From NCBI GenBank assembly GCA_023935145.1, contig CM043698.1:69993501-70057500 (forward strand): 64,000 nt of DNA, given 5' to 3'. The notes below the pieces were generated by a model. The model was not told the origin of the DNA. It searched no databases and worked only from the letters and a program-made list of their open reading frames with translations. Within the stretch, counting starts at the first letter, position 1. Each line of letters starts with the position of its first letter. The translations under genes and the position numbers were made by a program. This document shows positions 36,345 to 47,170 of this stretch, piece after piece. The stretch is from Bretschneidera sinensis (Eukaryota > Streptophyta > Magnoliopsida > Brassicales > Akaniaceae).

Positions 36345-38360
36345 GTGAGTCTCTTTGTTCCCCTTTTTTCCCCGAAACTTTTTGGTATATATTATATGGA
36401 ATTTTGGAGGATATTATAGTTTAGCATTTTTTATCTACACTTTAGTTTAGTTATTGTTCCTTTTATCTAAATTTTGAAGTTCTTGTTGAAATGTGAAGTT
36501 CTTTATACCATTTGGCTCTAAGAAGTGTGTAAATTATTGGAGCTCTATTTTAGGGATGAACTTACATTGTCGTAATTATTCTTTTTTTTTTCTTCTTTTA
36601 TTAACTTAAAATTTTGGGTTAGATTTCTTTGCTTTTTTAATGGTTGAATGGCTGGAGATGTGGGATGTTTGTTTTTTAAAGTTTCCCTAAATAACTTGGG
36701 TTGATCAATTGGAAGTGAAGAAGTGGAGCTTCCACGGATTTTGGCCAATGTGCTTGTAGAGTTGTAGTGGTAATTAGGCAAGTGGGCTTTATCTTGGCTA
36801 TGGATTGAGGTTTTGCAGGCAGATGTTTTTGCGTGTTTTGGCTTTAATTTATTGAAGGCAGCTTTTCGTTTCTATCTGTGTGATATTGGGTTTTATCAGG
36901 TTTAAATTGTCATGATGTGAATCTTGTGGTAGGCTTGTTGGTAAAGCTGGGGCAGGTTTTAGGAAAATGGCTTCATAGTTTAAACCCAAATTTCCCAATC
37001 TGCTTTCAAGCGCTAGGAGAATGTTAAGGACAGGTAATCGGCGTACATCTTGCATGCTGAAGTTTTAGTTTCTCCTGTGCGCGGATGACTGAACAAAGTT
37101 TTGTTTCTTTTTATTTGGTTTTAGCTGGTCTAGATGGGTAGTAGCTGTGGTAGTAATAGGGACTGAAAGAAGTTGGGAAATTTGGGATGGATTTTCGGAA
37201 TAATGGGTTCAAGGTGAAATGCCTTCCAGGCTTTTCATAAACCACATCTCCCGATCTATCATCCATCACTAAGAGTATGCTAGGGACTAACTGTGGGTGT
37301 TTTTAACTTTTGACACTCATACCTGGTGCCCTGCTGTCATTCATTTCATTGTGGCGCATGTGAGGCCCGCATATATACATGGATTGCTAATCAAAGAAAG
37401 TGTGCTGCTTGAGAGTGCCGGACAGTTGAAGGCATACAATTGTTATTAGATTAAATTGCATTTTTGATGCATGGTATTCTTAACCTAGGGTATTTTTGGT
37501 ATTTGGTAGTCTTAGTGTGGTGGGCTTTCTTGGGTTATCGCCTATTCCATTCAAGAAGAGATGTGTGCTTGGAGCTAGTTGAGTGATTCTAAAAAATTGA
37601 GAAAAGTCTATTCGCTGGATCCTTTATCTATTTTTTTTTGTTTTGGAATGAAAATAATAAGAGGGGCTTTGATGGAGTGAAGAAACATTTAGCCTCAGTC
37701 AAGGAAGGGTGGTTTAATGCTTTTGGGTTCTGGTTTAATGGGAATTTATTTGTAAATGAAGAATTGAAGATTCATTGATATTCTGCCTTTGTTTATTTCA
37801 GATTATTTCACAATAAGCAGCACTTTCAGTAGCATTTTAAGCACTCATTTACCCATACATTATACTATCTTGTAGATAGTTTTTAGTATACGGCTGGCAC
37901 CCTTGGCGCCTTTTATATATTTGCATTTTTACATATAAAATAAAAATTCTTAACCCCAGGGTAAACTCTACATAGAATCACTCACTTTGACCTGCTTTGT
38001 TATTGTTGGGTTAGCTGTTAAAGGTTGCTAACTATGTAATCTATCAAAAATTTGTCTTTGAAGCATGATGCACCTTAATGTTCAGGAATAGTATAAGAAA
38101 GGACTGCAGTTGGCTGTGAGCTAAAATTTTAGATAATTTTGTATCCTATTAAGTTGCAACAACATAAAAGGAAAGAAAACCAATACACACTATAGAAGTT
38201 TCATAGAGCTGAGAAAGCAGAATCATTGATGTCAGACTGATGGTTTTAAGACTTGCTAATGCAGTTACTGCAGTTTTCGTACGTATTTTACCAAATATTG
38301 TACTTGATTTATGTGTATCTAATTTATTAATCTATGGTTTTGGTATATTGATTCATGCAG

Positions 38361-38409
38361 GAAGCATGGTGTCCTCCCGAATACTACAATTCTGTCTAGT
38401 TTCTTTAAG
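38361..38409 (+). CDS. Weak candidate exon
   Basis: A 49-bp segment flanked by a clean acceptor (ttcatgcag) and donor (AAG|GTATGT). Two of the three frames are open. One joins in phase with the 36320 exon, giving SMVSSRILQFCLVSL; the other reads KHGVLPNTTILSSFFK. No family is recognised. The support is only from splice signals. Confidence 0.2.
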
Positions 38410-38577
38410 GTATGTATTAGGTGTAGCATATATATTTATTGATCGAGTAAATTCCATTTTTAGTCATTTTAGTTTGCCTCGTGTTCTTGTTGGGTCATGG
38501 AGTTTAAAACGTCCCTATTGGGTCCTTTAAGTTTAGTACTCGTTCCAATCAAGTCCTTCACCTAAATGACTTAGTAA

Positions 38578-38800
38578 TCTCATTCATAACAGGTTCATTC
38601 ACAACAGCTCATTCGCAGTAGTTTCATTCACAATAGGCTCATTCACAATAGGTTCATTCACAATAGGCTCATTCACGATATGTTCATTCACAATAGGCTC
38701 ATTCACGATAGGTTCATTCACAATAGGCTCATTCACGATAGGTTCATTCACAACAAGCTCATTTACAATAGGTTCATTCACATCAGGTTCAAAAGCATAG
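38578..38800. repeat. 12-bp/24-bp minisatellite
   Basis: The unit ttcattcacaatagg/ctcattcacgata alternates every 12 bp in a higher-order 24-bp pattern, over about 18 units. On the minus strand it encodes repeated VNEP(I/L) tetrapeptides within a 122-residue open frame starting at 38967. Frame preservation follows from the 12-bp unit. Whether the frame was ever translated is unknown. Confidence 0.85.
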
Positions 38801-38967
38801 TCAAAAACAGTTTCATCAAATTTAAATAATTCAATCACATCATTTATTATTCTCACATATTCATCAACCTCATTTAACTGGTTCTCTATTACATCTTCCA
38901 CAACCCTATGTTCCAAATAAAGTTCAATGACTCTTGAATTGGGAAATTTCATGCACGTTGTATACAT
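38599..38967 (-). pseudogene. Hypothetical ORF inside the TIR element
   Basis: The 122-residue frame begins MYTTCMKFPNSRVIELYLEH, continues acidic (DVIENQLNEVDEYVRII) and ends in about a dozen VNEP repeats. A short acidic N-terminal module followed by repeats is reminiscent of the N-terminal parts of plant Mutator-like transposases, but similarity is too slight to assign. It is open throughout, possibly a truncated relic of the autonomous partner. Confidence 0.35.
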
Positions 38968-39959
38968 ATTTGAATAACTAGTTAATGAAACAAAATCATT
39001 TGGATGAAGAACCTAATTGGAACGGGTACCAATTTAAAGGATCCAATAGGGACGTTTTAAACTCCATGGACCTAATAAGGACACGAGGCAAACCAAAATG
39101 ACTATAAATGGAATTTACTCTTTTTATTCTATAAAAATCTTCATGGTAAGACTTATAAAAGAAATCTGCATGGTAGGATGATTTTGTTATATACACTTTG
39201 CAAAATGTAGAGAATCTAAGTTCTGACTGGATACCTTAAGAGAACTCCGCAAGCTTCTCTAGTTAAATACTTAGATCTAACTTCCATTTTCTTATATAAC
39301 TTGGAAAGGACCAACGTTAAAAATGGCTCATCTTTTCGTTTCAGATAGTCATTTTTAGATGTATGAAATCACATCAAATTCATAGTAAAAACATTACATG
39401 ATTGAGATAGGACTTCGATGAGCTGAACTGACCTAAGTACCTGGTTGTTTGAACTCACCTTGGTTGAGAAACATAGTGGTCAAGCTTTGGTAAACTTTAC
39501 TTGAACCTTTGTCTTTTCATAGGTTACATGGAAATTATTTGGTGAGCTCATAACGCCCTTGAGCTTGGTTTGGCTAAAATAATCGCTGTCAAATGAGACT
39601 GGTCAAGCTCTGATGTGTTGTGAGGTTTAAAGTCATAGAAGTGAAATGCCATGTGCAATAAGGTAATATGTAATTTATTACTATTTGTAGTGTCGGAAGT
39701 TACTATCAATTGACATAATTCACTTATGAAATATGTAATATTTACATTAGAGCTGTTGTACCTTCTTTTCACAAGCTTATGAGCTAACCATGGGTGTTTT
39801 TGGGCTTAGCTTGTTTATCAAGCATTGATTTGAGGCTTGAGTTTTAAGCCTACGCTACCTATAATAGCATCAAGTTTGTTCATAAGCAGCTTGGTTGAAT
39901 TGCAGTTTTACGGAAAAATAGAGATGCTGATGAAAGTGGAAAGGAAGGATCTTGGAACA

Positions 39960-41018
39960 TGTTGAAAATAAGAATTGAAAAGAACTTTTGTATTATCGAT
40001 TGATTTGAATGCAATTCAGTCGTCCAATATATAAACCTATGAATATTAAATCTAATACGACTAGGATACATTGATTAGATAAGATAAACATAAACTGGGC
40101 CTACTAGGACACATAATAGGAAACCTAATTAAGACTCTCAACACTCCCTATCAAGTTGGAGCATACAAATGCACTAACTTGTTATAAAGAAACCCATACC
40201 AACAACAAACCTCATCCAATCTGAAACAAATAAACTCAAACCCATAAATTACAATAACTCATGACAACACGTTGGAGCTCCACACCCACGACAAACAGTT
40301 AGATTACCACGTCCGTACCACCTAACAAGACAAGATCCGAGAATATCTGATCAACAAGACTTTGATTTTTTGTCTTTTTTAAACTTTCACTTGAATGTGC
40401 TGCAATCGTTGAGTCCAGAGGAAGAGGAAACAACATCAACACAGGTTGGATCGGGTTAACAGAAACATGTATAGATCAACAACATTAAGATCGAGGTGAA
40501 AAACTCTTCTTCTTCTTGAACTCTTCTTTTTTTTAATACTTAGGTATTTTTTTCACTCTTTTTTTTTCTCGTACGAATCTATTTATCAAACTTTCTCAGC
40601 TACTTGTGAACAATACTAAAAAATTGTGCCATGAATAGTACTTGTATGTAGATCCATAGTTTTTTTTTTAAAAACAGTTCCGGATCGCGTCGGAAAAATT
40701 GCCCAAAAAAAAACAAAGCAGAAACTAAAAAGATTTTAAAGTATATATATATATTAATGGTGTCTATCTCATATCACTTTCAGGATCCCAAACCTTGAGC
40801 TTTGATACCATGTTGAAAATAAGAATTGAAAAGAATTTTTGTATTATTGATTGATTTGAATACAATTCAGTCGTCCAATATATAGACCTATGAATATTAA
40901 ATCTAATATGACTAGGATACATTGATTAGATAAGATAAATATAAACTAGGCTTACTAAGACACATAATAAGAAACCTAATTAGGACTCTCAATATAAACT
41001 TAATTAGAACTCTCAACA
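39960..41018 (-). mobile_element. Internally deleted copia element (LTR-short interior-LTR)
   Basis: The left LTR (39960-40143) and right LTR (40811-41018) are about 94 percent alike by eye and belong to the same LTR family as copia A at 52.6 kb. On the minus strand the order is 5' LTR (right), PBS complementary to initiator tRNA-Met (TGGTATCAAAGC, 40799-40810), about 660 bp of non-coding interior, a purine tract (GATAGGGAG, 40144-40152), then the 3' LTR. Flanks gaaca/taaca look like an eroded 5-bp target duplication. It has no protein-coding capacity and would depend on enzymes of an intact relative. Confidence 0.85.
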
Positions 41019-41059
41019 TAACATATGAATTTTTATGTAATTGGGTGATATAACACTAA

Positions 41060-41790
41060 AATTGCTTTGTTTTTGGATTCCTTATTTTCGTCTAAAATTG
41101 AGATGGGGAGGGAAGATGAATTGAGATGGAGATCTAGACCGGATAAAGGCTTTATGGTGAAATATTTTACAATATTCTTACTGATAAAGACCTTCCTAGT
41201 AGTCACCCTACTTACCCTTGGAAAGCTATTTGGTGTGCTAAGGCTCCTAAGAAAGTTTTTTTTTTTTTTTTGTGTGGGAGGCCTCGTGGAATAGAATTCT
41301 CACCATTGACAATTTACAAAATAGGGGGAAAGTGTTGGTTAATAGGTGTTGTTTTTGTAAGGAGAAGGCCAAGTCTGTTTATCATTTTTTAATGGATTGC
41401 TCGTTAGCTATAAGTTTATGGGAGATGGCTTATAGAATGGTGGGGATCCATTGGGTAGTTGCGGGGTCCGTGAGAGATGAAATTGGGGTTTGGAGCCGCT
41501 TGAGAGCCTCGAACGATTTCAAAAAGGCTCTAGAGCTAATTCAACATTCTATTTGGTGGATGGTGTGGAGAGAGATTAACCGGAAGGATTTTGATGGTAT
41601 TGAAATACCAAATGTTACTGCTAGAGATAATTGGTTCAATATTCTTATTTTTTGAGTTAAAAGAAATTCTTTTGTAAATAACAATGATCTTTTAGATTTT
41701 GTTGAGCTTTTGCATTGTAAATAGCCTTTGGTTTTTTGGTGCACCCTCTTGGTGCTTCTTAATAAATTTTTATTTATAAAAAAAATCGCT
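41060..41790 (+). pseudogene. LINE 3' end (zinc-binding domain of reverse transcriptase region)
   Basis: The frame at 41272-41655 reads WEASWNRILTIDNLQNRG, then RCCFCKEKAKSVYHFLMDC (the C-x2-C...H...C zinc motif found at the end of plant non-LTR retrotransposon RTs), then a Trp-rich tail WWMVWREINRKDFDG. The upstream part at 41067-41270 is in another frame and a poly-T run marks the break. It ends near 41785 in an A-rich tail (aataaatttttatttataaaaaaa region). This is a typical 5'-truncated LINE insertion. Confidence 0.8.
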
Positions 41791-42920
41791 TCTAGTAGGT
41801 TAGAATGGCAGAGTATTTCATAAGTCGTAACCCATTCTAAAATATTTATTTTTTCTTCTTCCATTATATGTAGACAATGACATGCTATGGGTGCATATCA
41901 AGTGTAGTTAAGGCTATATATCATTTTCTTATGATCATGATATCCTAGCATATATATATGTGTGTCTTCTCTTGTATTTCATATAAATGGATGTTGAATG
42001 ACAACATACAAGCATAAGTACAATGAGTATTGACTAATGAAAATATGTTGCTTTGGTGAGTGAGTGCCGCATAGTTATCATAAACTTTGTGAGCATGGTA
42101 CGTTACTGATTACATGGATTTTGTGAAAATGAATAGCGAGCGTGCCAATTCGTCTATGTTTTGTGGATAATGGCTTTGAAATCAAGACGGTTGTCAAGGT
42201 TCTTAGCTCAAGGCACAGTGCAATGAGTTGTTGGATTTTCATTTTTCATAGATCATTTTTTTTATAAGTCATTTTTTCATAGATCTTAAACTAAGTGTGA
42301 TAATGAAAAGGCATATGAATCTAAAGGAAATTGAATTGCAAGTGCAGGAATTTATAGAAACTTAAAGACATTGTAGGAATTTAAGTGCAATCGGGGTAAA
42401 GTTAAAGCATAAAAATGAAGACATTAACTCTTGGTGCATGATATTTGTCCCAACAATAACCACCAAAAATTTCCAAAAGCACAAATACATGACATGTCCC
42501 ACTTTTCCTAAGCTTTAGTACATGTTTTCCACATGGCTGATCCATGATCCATTCTTTTCTGCACAGCAAAATAAGTTAGGATCCACCCTCTTCTTGCAAC
42601 GTAGTATGAGCTATAATTCTACCATGGTGAGGATCCTTACAGAATCCTACAACAATTTTGACTTCATGTAGAATCCATGGAATTCAATCCAGAATTCTTT
42701 CAGCTTTATTACTCGCTCCTCCCAAACTCGATGTTACATGTTTTCCACCTAGATGTGTTAGAATACACTATTTTTTCCATACAAGAATTCACTCTAAACG
42801 TAATTTAGAATCCTTAGGATTTTACCACATTAAGGATCCTACCCCAACCAGTAGGATTTGAGCTTAACTTAGGATCCTTAGGATTCTATCGCGGTAAGGA
42901 TCCTAATCCACCTGGTAGGT
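41791..42920. other. Noncoding stretch with recurrent taggatcct/agaatcct motifs
   Basis: No gene is seen. From 42570 to 42915 short motifs around aggatcctta and tagaatcc recur about ten times on either strand. A related block lies at 47172-47235, on the other side of the Athila-like element. Together they may be the split host sequence or an older repeat into which the element inserted. Confidence 0.5.
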
Positions 42921-43671
42921 GATAAATGCTTAAATATTCATATTTAAACCCCGTAATTTATATTTATTAAGCTCTTAGTTTATGTTATTTCATCTTATTT
43001 TATATCATTTATGTGTTTATTGTGTTTTTCTAGGTTTTTGGAGCATTATAGAATTATCTGGCTTAAAGAGCAAAATAGGGAAAAGCTGGAATCTGCTGTT
43101 GCGATCGAGCACAGGAAACCTGCGATCAAACGCAACAACGCTCAAGTGCCCAAGCCCAGGATCGAGCGCACCTACACTTGCGCGCGCAAGAAGTAGGATC
43201 GAGTGCAGGACGATCGAGCGCACCATGCTGCGATCGAGCACATTCGCGTAGTATGGCAGCTGGTCCTATTTTGGAAAGGAGAGAGATGATTATCAGCTCA
43301 CCATGCTGATCGAGCGCACCATGTTGAGAGAGAGACGATTAAGAGAGCACGTCTCTTTTATTTCAGATTTGAAGAAAAGAAAGATCCAAATTTTAGCAGC
43401 CTATCGTCTAGAGATTTTTTTTTCTCTCATTTAAATGAAGATTTTATTTGAGTATATGAGCTGCTATAAAAGAGACGTGGACAGAAGTTTTGAGTGGCAT
43501 GTGAAGGCTTAAATCCCACATCCCACATCGGTTGGAAACATATTCTACATCCCACATCCCACATCGGTTGGAAACACATTGCACTCATGGAGTTTCCCTA
43601 TAAAAGCTCCATTTCACTTTATCACGAGGGGTGCATCTCGAAAGCTTTGCTATCAAGGGGGGAGAGCGCCT
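42921..43671 (+). repeat. LTR-like segment of an Athila-type element
   Basis: Begins tgataaatgcttaaatattc, a typical opening for LTRs of this group, and includes a TATA-like ctataaaagctcc at 43600. It carries the gatcgagcgca motif cluster and a tandem copy of cccacatcggttggaaaca (43517-43580). A matching second LTR is not seen in the window, so the assignment rests on composition and position next to the integrase region. Confidence 0.5.
43095..43325 (+). repeat. Cluster of interspersed (t)gcgatcgagcgca motifs
   Basis: At least six variants of gcgatcgagcgcac occur at irregular spacing of 20-80 bp in the LTR-like segment. Two more copies lie near 46639-46676 downstream of the palindrome. The motif is GC-rich against an AT-rich background and near-palindromic at its core (CGATCG). 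Confidence 0.8.
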
Positions 43672-43964
43672 CACAGCAAAAACAAAAACCAAACAACAAG
43701 ATCTAATGACAAGGAATAAAAGGATAAGGGTTGCCTCCCACAAGCGCTAAATTTAAAGTCTTCAGCCAGACTCTCCATAGTAGACGACAATCACTCTGGG
43801 TAGCTAGGATCTTCCAACAATGTCGTCTCAATCTCCGGACTCCTCAACTCCAAGAATGGTTTTAGCCTTTATCCATTCATCTTGAAAGTGTTACTATTCT
43901 TTGGATCCTCAATCTCGATGGTCCCATGAGGAAAAACCGACCGAATAATAAATGGAACTGTCCA

Positions 43965-45040
43965 TCAAGATTTGAGCTTGCCTGGAAAAAGATGCAAGCG
44001 TGAATTGTAAAGAATAACTTTTTGACCAGGCTCAAAAGATCGTCTTAAAATGTTCTGGTCATGAGCCTTCTTCATTTGTGCCTTGTACAACCGCGCACAA
44101 TCATATGCATCATTCCGCAGCTCCTCTAATTCATTGAGTTGGAGCTTCCTTTGTGAGCCAGCCTTCGAAAGATTAAAGTCCAGCTGCTTGTAGTCCAATA
44201 CACTCTATGCTCTAATTCCACCGGAAGATGACATGCTTTTCCGTACACAAGACGATATAGAGACATGCCGATTGGTGTCTTGAATGTTGTCCGATATGCC
44301 CACAGTGCATCATTCAATCGCAGAGACCAATCTTTTCTACTAGGGTTTTCAGTCTTCTCCAAAATGTACTTGATCTCACGATTAGAAATTTTCACTTGTC
44401 CACTCGTCTGTGGGTGATACGGGGTGGCAACCTTATGTGTGATGAAATATTTCTTCATCAACTGCTCAAAAATTTGGTTGCAAAAGTGCTTACCTTCATC
44501 ACTTATGATTGCTTGAGGCGTACCAAAACGAGCAAAGATAGTGTCTTTCAAAAACTGGACCACAACTCTGTGGTCATTGGTCTTGCATGCAATGACCTCC
44601 ACCCATTTGGACAGATAGTCCACACAATCAGAATGTACAGATAGCCAAAGGAGTTTGGGAAAGGTCCCATAAAATCAATGTCCTACACGTCAAAAATCTC
44701 AACAATCAGAATGGGGTTGAGGGGCATCATATTCCTCCTAAAAATACTCCCTAGCTTTTGGGTGAGAGTCTCGGAACAGGGTAGGCCAATAGAATCCACA
44801 CAGCAAAATCTTTGCAGCGGTCTTTTTAGCACTGAAATGGCCTCCACAAGCATGATCATGACAAAAGGAGATGACATTAGATTGGTCCTGCTCAGGAATA
44901 CGCCTTCTAATGATCTGATCGGGACAATACTTGAACAGGTAAGGATCATCCCAAAAAAAATGCTTTATCATGGCCAGAAACTTGGACTTATTTTGTCGCC
45001 CCCAATGTAAAGGCATTTGACCGATGACAAGATAGTTCAC
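43965..45040 (-). pseudogene. Athila-like integrase, left palindrome arm
   Basis: Minus-strand pieces: 44738-45040 with [20 protein letters not shown] (zinc-binding histidines), 44126-44623 with [32 protein letters not shown] (second catalytic aspartate) and [19 protein letters not shown] (catalytic glutamate), and 43965-44198 with [19 protein letters not shown] and the C-terminal [14 protein letters not shown]. The zinc-finger cysteines are lost in a 28-bp deletion. The frame breaks at about 44197. It is a non-functional copy of the right arm. Confidence 0.9.
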
Positions 45041-45102
45041 TATATCAACAAACTATGGTGCAAGATTGTGAGCAATGTGCATCAATTGCTCATTAGCAAA
45101 CC

Positions 45103-46340
45103 ATGATGCACATTGCTCACAATCCCGCACCATGGTTTGCTGATACAGTGAACTATCTTGTCACCGGTCAAATGCCTTTATATTGGGGGCGACAAGATAA
45201 GTCCAAGTTTCTGACCATGGTAAAGCATTTTTTCTGGGATGATCATTTTCTCTTCAAGTATTGTCCAGATCAGATCATTAGAAGGTGTATTCCTGAGCAT
45301 GACCAATCTAATGTCACCTCTTTTTGTCATGATCATGCTTGTGGAAGCCATTTCAGTGCTAAGAAGACCGCTGCGAAGATTTTGCAGTGTGGATTCTATT
45401 GGCCTACCCTGTTCCGAGACTCTCACACCTACTATGCATCTTGTGAGGGTTGCCAAAAGCTAGGGAGTATTTCTAGGAGGAATATGATGCCCCTCAACCC
45501 CATTCTGATTGTTGAGATTTTTGACGTGCAGGGCATTGATTTTATGAGACCTTTCCCAAACTCCTTTGGCTATCTGTACATTCTGATTGCTGTGGACTAT
45601 CTGTCCAAATGGGTGGAGGCCGTTGCATGCAAGACCAATGACCACAGAGTTGTGGTCCAGTTTTTGAAGGATACTATCTTTGCTCGTTTTGGTACGCCTC
45701 GAGCAATCATAAGTGATGGAGGTAAGCACTTTTGCAACCGGATTTTTGAGCAGTTGATGAAGTATTTCATCACACATAAGGTTGCCACCCCGTATCACCC
45801 ACAGACGAGTGGACAAGTGAAAATTTCTAATCGTGAGATCAAGTACATTTTGGAGAAGACTGTGAACCCTAGTAGAAAAGATTGGTCTTTGCGATTGAAT
45901 GAAGCACTGTGGGCATATCGGACAACATTCAAGACACCAATCGGCATGTTTCTATATCGTCTTGTGTACGGAAAAGCATGTCATCTTCCGGTGGAATTAG
46001 AGCATAGAGCGTATTGGACTACAAGCAGCTGGACTTTAATCTTTCGAAGGCTGGCTCACAAAGGAAGCTCCAACTCAATGAATTAGAGGAGCTGCGGAAT
46101 GATGCATATGATTGTGCGCGGTTGTACAAGGCACAAATGAAGAAGGCTCATGACCAGAACATTTTGAGACGATCTTTTGAGCCTGGTCAAAAAGTTCTTT
46201 ACAATTCACGCTTCCATCTTTTTCCAAGCAAGCTTGAATCTCGATGGACAGGCTTATTTATTATTCGGTCGGTTTTTCCTCATGGGGCCATCGAGATTGA
46301 GGATCCAAAGAATGGTAACACTTTCAAGGTGAATGAATAG
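45103..46340 (+). pseudogene. Athila-like integrase, right palindrome arm
   Basis: The longer frame 45103-46086 includes the HHCC zinc finger ([20 protein letters not shown] ... SCEGCQK), then [18 protein letters not shown] with the first catalytic Asp, [13 protein letters not shown] with the second, and [11 protein letters not shown] with the Glu. A one-base deletion near 46018 moves the rest (46014-46340; [39 protein letters not shown]) into another frame. Sequence type and the [20 protein letters not shown] context match the Athila group of plant Ty3/gypsy elements. Confidence 0.92.
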
Positions 46341-46537
46341 AGGCTAAAACCATTCTTGGAGTTGAGGAGTCCGGAGATTGAGACGATTTTGTTGAAGGAT
46401 CCTAGCTACCCAGAGTGATTTTCGTCTACTATGGAGAGCCTGGCTGAAGACTTTAAACTTAGTGCTTGTGGGAGGCAGCCTTTATCCTTTTATTCCTTAT
46501 CATTAGATCTTGTTGTTTGGTTTTTGTTTTTGTTGTG

Positions 46538-47170
46538 TTTTTTATGACAAATGTCTGCTATTCAAGTTTGGGGGAGCGTGCTCATACGTCACACCCGACT
46601 TGTGCCGCCCATTCGGTCTGCGGCAGAGGAGTTCCTGGCATTGCGATCGAGCGCTGGCTTATAGCGATCGAGCGCAGTTCCAGAAACTACCCAAACAGCA
46701 ATGAGTGGTTGCATCGTCTGGCTGAAGACGTAAAAACTTAGCGCTCATGGGAGGCATCCTACAGCATATCCTTTATGTTTTTATTATTTTTCATATTTCT
46801 TGTTACTGTTTATTTCTAGTATTTTTTTTTGTTTTCCAGTATTACTTTAGTCTTTATTTTTCAGAGACAACTCGCACTTCAGTTCAAGTTTGGGGGTATG
46901 CTATGAGCTATTCCAGTCCAACTAGTTCTCCATCTCTCAGGTCAGCTCTTTCCATATTATTCACACATTGGGGACAATGTATAATTTAAGTTTGGGGGTA
47001 TGGGATACACATTACACATACTTTGTCCCATTTTTTGTTTTTTTTTTCTTCTTTTTAAAGAGAAGATAAATGTATGCTCACGTTTTGAAATTTTGGGTGA
47101 TCTGAACAAATATTGTGATGTGATTTTATTGGAAAGCTTAAAATCTTGGAACAATAAGATTTGGGCATAA
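46538..47170 (+). other. 3' untranslated region of the Athila-like element
   Basis: Right of the palindrome the sequence contains three copies of a purine-rich phrase, caagtttgggggag (46564), caagtttgggggtatg (46886) and taagtttgggggtatg (46987), the kind of tract that primes plus-strand synthesis before a 3' LTR. It also holds two gcgatcgagcgca motifs. No coding sequence is seen. The 3' LTR is not identified. Confidence 0.5.

Larger units (their letters stand above)
38445..39120. mobile_element. TIR element, ~676 bp, with internal minisatellite
   Basis: The ends are inverted copies of about 115 bp: 38445-38560 begins gagtaaattccatttttagt and 39003-39120 ends ggaatttactc. Shared inner phrases include agtttaaaacgtccctattgg. 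TIRs of this length suit a Mutator-like non-autonomous element, but no 9-bp target duplication was found. The interior carries the 12/24-bp minisatellite and a minus-strand open frame (38599-38967). Confidence 0.7.
43672..46537. repeat. 2.87-kb near-perfect palindrome of Athila-like integrase DNA
   Basis: The left arm 43672-45083 and right arm 45105-46537 are inverted copies of each other, with a 21-bp spacer (45084-45104). Identity is high throughout by eye, with about 28 bp missing from the left arm in the zinc-finger region (near 44755). Both arms carry the same one-base frameshift (near 44197 and 46018), so the lesion existed before the duplication. A transcript across the axis would form a long hairpin. 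Confidence 0.93.

Noticed and set aside
44396..45456. Frames opposite to the integrase in both palindrome arms
   Set aside because: They are antisense mirrors of the integrase coding strand.
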